Shown here one piece after another: positions 9,260 to 25,000 of a stretch of 25,000 nt of DNA. The notes beneath the pieces were generated by a model. The model had not been told where the DNA came from. It saw only the letters and a list, made by a program, of their open reading frames with translations, and did no database searches. The stretch's first letter is position 1. Each line of letters opens with the position of its first letter. Both the position numbers and the translations under genes were made by a program. The stretch comes from Symbiodinium natans (lineage: Eukaryota; Sar; Dinophyceae; Suessiales; Symbiodiniaceae): NCBI GenBank assembly GCA_905221605.1, contig CAJNDS010002132.1, forward strand, positions 319,299 to 344,298, read 5' to 3'.

Positions 9260-11129
9260 CCTGACACCTGCCCTAACCATCACTGCCTATAGTACAGAGC
9301 ACGAAGGCAACGGCGCGCATGGCAACGGCGGCGTGCGTGGCTACGGTGGGAATATCTAAGTAACTAAGCCGTTCTGTAGTTCAACGTTTCTGATTGTGGA
9401 AGGCCCCTTTGAGCGGCGAACGCTGCAAGAGCATGAATACAAACCATGCCCCCCCCTCGAGCTCAATCCACTTTGCTGGATGGAAACATAAGTCCAGCTC
9501 TTTGTAGCAAAGTTTGCTTCATGATCATAAACCAAGCACAGCCTGTATAATGATTAAGGGAAGGCTAAGACGGCTAGGATGTAGGACTGGCTAATATAAG
9601 GCGGCAAGTCCTACTCATAAACAGAAATACTCAGTCGCACGTTTCTAGCGGCTTTTAAAACTTGTTTGATCCTGTCGCATGTGTGGGAGAAACACAAACC
9701 ACCACCAGATGCACTTTTCAAAGGGCTGGGATTTCTCAACAGCAACCGAGCTGATCAAGCTGCTGCTTCACTGTCAGCGCGCAAAGTCGGCAGTTCACAA
9801 TGCTTACCGCACACGGGTTTGCGCAAGATGCTTCACCTTTCTCACTTTGCTACAGATGCCTACATATCTTTCCCATAGATGCAAAAGTGTGGGATCGTGA
9901 TTTTCAGGGTGCTTGGAGGATTGCCGCAGGCTGGAGCTTTCAGCTACTTGTTGTGACTGTGTTCCGTTCTCGGCGTTTTCGCTTCTTGTTCTTGTGATTG
10001 TTCTCATGGTTCTTATTGCTCTTATCGTTATTGTTCTTGTTGTTTGTTGTTTCTTGCTTGTTGTTTTTTTGTTTGCTGTTTGCTGTTTGCTGTTTGCTGT
10101 TGCTGTTGCTGTTGTTCTTCTTCTTCTTCTTGCCCAACCAGTTGTTGAGTGCCCTTTCTCGGATAGAACTCCGGAGATTATGCAGTTTGGGCTTTCGCGG
10201 GGCAAGGCCAAAGCTTGAGATGACACATTGGAACTGATCAGCTCAGCAAAGATGGTTTGGCTGGACCAGGGCTATAAGCCAAAGCTGTATCGGGGTGTGG
10301 GATTTGACAAATGAAGTGCGTTGTGTTTTTTTTCTGTGATTCTCTTCCTATGCCCCTATGCATCCTCCCAGTAGCTGTTCTCTACCAGTGTAACCTGCTT
10401 ACAGCAGCTTCACTTTGGCATTTGTGCGCTGTGCAGGCTGTACAGGCGAGGGAAAATCCGCTTGGGAAAAAAACCCTCGCCTCGGCCGAGTGAAACCCCT
10501 AAAGACGTAAAGTCGTAAAGGTACAAGCCCTGGCCACCCTCCCTGAGCAAGAACCGCACAAGAACCCTAAACCAAGAACACACAACCGGCACCGAAGGAA
10601 GCCCGGCAGCAAGAGACGGAGGGCGGCCCTGGAGGAAAAGTGCTCAAATCTCTTCGCGCGCCGACGAAGAACGCGGTAGAGCTTTGCAAGGTCGTCAAGT
10701 CGACGCATGCCGCAAGTAACATGTCCAAAAAGAGGCCTAAGTACCTCAAAAGTGGTGGCTGAGGGAAGTGTGAAACAACTCATCACGAAAAGTCACTACA
10801 TTTTTTTGAACCCGTGCTGAGGCCGAGGCATGTGACGGGAAGGGCATACACTGGCGCTCTCCGAGCAGCCAAGCAAACCCAGAAAGAAGACTAAAACCAA
10901 GACTATTCACATTAATCATTAACCAGGCAAGGTCGGTTATTATAAAGCAACGGCCAACAGCCAAGTGCCACGTCCCAGTCATGAAGTGGACTGCAAAGTC
11001 AGAAATGTAGAGCAGGGGCCTGCAGACAGTCCTGATCAACGTGCCGGGGCTCTACTAAGTACGTGCAAAGCGAGGTGTGCTGTAGTACTGTAAGTGTTCA
11101 AACTTCTGTCCTGGCATCGGTCTCCCACT
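9260..11129. other. Region without recognised gene
   Basis: No domain, coiled coil or convincing exon chain was seen. The stretch holds a T/G-rich simple repeat (9990-10135). It also has a minus frame around 10730-10590 reading RRLDDLAKLYRVLRRRAKRF, which is open in several frames and unsupported. The rest shows nothing recognisable. Confidence 0.4.
9990..10135 (+). repeat. T-rich TTG/TGCTGTT simple repeat
   Basis: Low-complexity T/G-rich DNA with TTGTTGTTTG, TTTGCTG and TTCTTC runs. On the minus strand it gives Asn/Gln/Lys-rich shadow reading frames. Confidence 0.85.
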
Positions 11130-11151
11130 CCCTAAACCCTAAACCCTAAAC
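11130..11151 (+). repeat. Interstitial telomere-type repeat (CCCTAAA x3)
   Basis: Three exact CCCTAAA units (plant-type telomere motif, also reported for dinoflagellates) about 160 bp downstream of gene B's stop. Confidence 0.9.
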
Positions 11152-11310
11152 TCTCCTACTATCCGGTCCTGGCATCCCTTGGCTGAACATTCACATGCAG
11201 ACGAAGACGAGGTCCTGAGGCACCAGGACATAGACGGATGACTACTGCTACTGCTACTGTTACTACCTGCTGCTACTAGCAAGAGTAAGGATGGTCATCA
11301 CCATCGGAGA

Positions 11311-24103
<12,793 letters not shown>

Positions 24104-24737
24104 GGTGCGAGGTCGACGAAGGGGAGCCGATCCCCCATGTGCGGGCAGAGAGCCGCGGCTCATCCTTAGCGTTGCGCCGCAGCCTGGACCCAGGGTCCAG
24201 GGAAGTCAAGCACGGAGTGGCCACAGCCTGCACTTGCCTAGCCTTCACAACTGAGGCACGCAACCCGTCGCCCAAGCCGAGTAAAGATCCTTTTCCCCAA
24301 ACACTTCACGGAGCCGCCGCGCAGCACCACGCAGACATGCTCTGACCTGACAGCGACCCTCGACCGCGGCAGCTCCCGTCCCCAAATCTACCGTGGGCAG
24401 ATGTATTCCCATTTTCCATGGGCTCGTCGCCAATGGCCTCTCCTGAGCCGCCCCCAGCAGGCCATTCGAGCCCTGTCCTCCCAGCAGCTCAATGCTCCGT
24501 CATCGAGAACAGCGGCTGCATAGCTGCCACAACTCACTTGCAGTGGAATTTGGCCACCCAGATCCACGAATGGAAGGTTGACGCCATCTCCCCAGGGCCG
24601 TCGCCGATCGTGTTTGTGGCGCCAGCCAGTACGGCCATCACTTCCGCGTCCCCAACACTTCATGCCACGCATGAAGAAGACGGCACAGCTGTGGTAGTAG
24701 CCTAGATGCAGCGAGAAGGGAACCGGAGGCACTGGAC
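24104..24737 (-). pseudogene. Frame-broken RCC1 repeats upstream of gene B
   Basis: At least three RCC1-type repeats can be read, but only by switching frame inside each. Repeat 1 (from 24737, after a plausible CAG acceptor) begins LGYYHSCAVF and KCWGRGSDGRTG. Its middle (TNTIGDGPGEM) is in another frame, and NLPFVDLG returns to the first. Repeat 2 shows SCW, then GSNGLLG in a second frame, IGDEPM in a third, and MGIHLPTVDLGT back in the second. Repeat 3 has GCGHSVL and MGDRLPFVDLAPT in frames that do not match the following LTTGIRHTCALSSQG. Shifts this close together cannot be introns. Either this end of the gene has decayed and the functional start is downstream, or the assembly has small indel errors here. 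Intact RCC1 repeats follow directly on the same strand. Confidence 0.55.
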
Positions 24738-25000
24738 CTGCGGACGGTATCTGTGAAGTTTCTCTCTTTTCGCATGTCGAAGTCCTGCCTACCAAGATCA
24801 AGATAAGTTGCCTTCTGCCACATCCTACATCTCCTAATTACATCCTACGCTTTGGCATACATGAGTCATGCATGAAGGTTCCGGCTGAACGAGAGAGGTA
24901 GCAAATGCAGTTTGCATTTTCAGCATGAAAATTTGAGAGCGCGGTCGTAAGCTGGTTGGGCAGGTGGTTCGACGTTGAAGATGGTGGAAGTGAAGGGTTT

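Overview
The window looks like nuclear DNA from a dinoflagellate (Symbiodiniaceae- or Polarella-like; the genus cannot be told from the sequence). The evidence is: intron-rich genes all on the minus strand; introns that start with GT, GC or GA and end in AG, usually with G as the first exon base; short duplications at the splice junctions; large (AGT/ACT)n arrays and homopolymer tracts in introns; interstitial CCCTAAA/TTTAGGG telomere-type repeats; and repeat-domain surface proteins of a kind common in dinoflagellates. No bacterial-type operons, CRISPR arrays, rRNA genes or tRNA genes were recognised.

Two multi-exon genes were reconstructed by hand and dominate the window. Gene B runs on the minus strand from at least 24.1 kb (possibly beyond the right edge) down to a TAG at 11311. 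Its inferred exons keep one open frame of about 2,000 codons through 17 introns. The protein order is RCC1 repeats, one scavenger-receptor (SRCR) domain, six Kelch blades, a cysteine-rich domain, ephrin-receptor-like GCC2/GCC3 cysteine modules, about nine membrane segments, and a cytoplasmic coiled-coil tail. It reads as a large cell-surface receptor-like protein. Its most 5' RCC1 repeats (24.1-24.74 kb) are broken by several frame changes.

Gene A runs on the minus strand from an ATG at 7163 to a TGA at 1184, about 1,150 codons in 9 exons. The order is signal peptide, Thr-rich linker, GAIN/GPS-like domain, five Kelch blades, a Thr-rich stalk encoded by a hexanucleotide repeat, and a second beta-propeller made of VGNKVVFAP-type repeats. 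No membrane segment was seen after the GPS-like motif, so the product is probably secreted or wall/surface attached.

Between the two genes (7.3-11.3 kb) lie two weak minus-strand candidates, gene C (7607-7952) and gene D (8454-9210), and otherwise non-coding or simple-repeat DNA. At the left edge a short coiled-coil exon (76-174) may belong to a further minus-strand gene. Introns hold most of the repeats. The single minus orientation fits the unidirectional gene clusters known in dinoflagellates. Exon limits are inferred from frame, domain continuity and splice-site bases, without transcript evidence.
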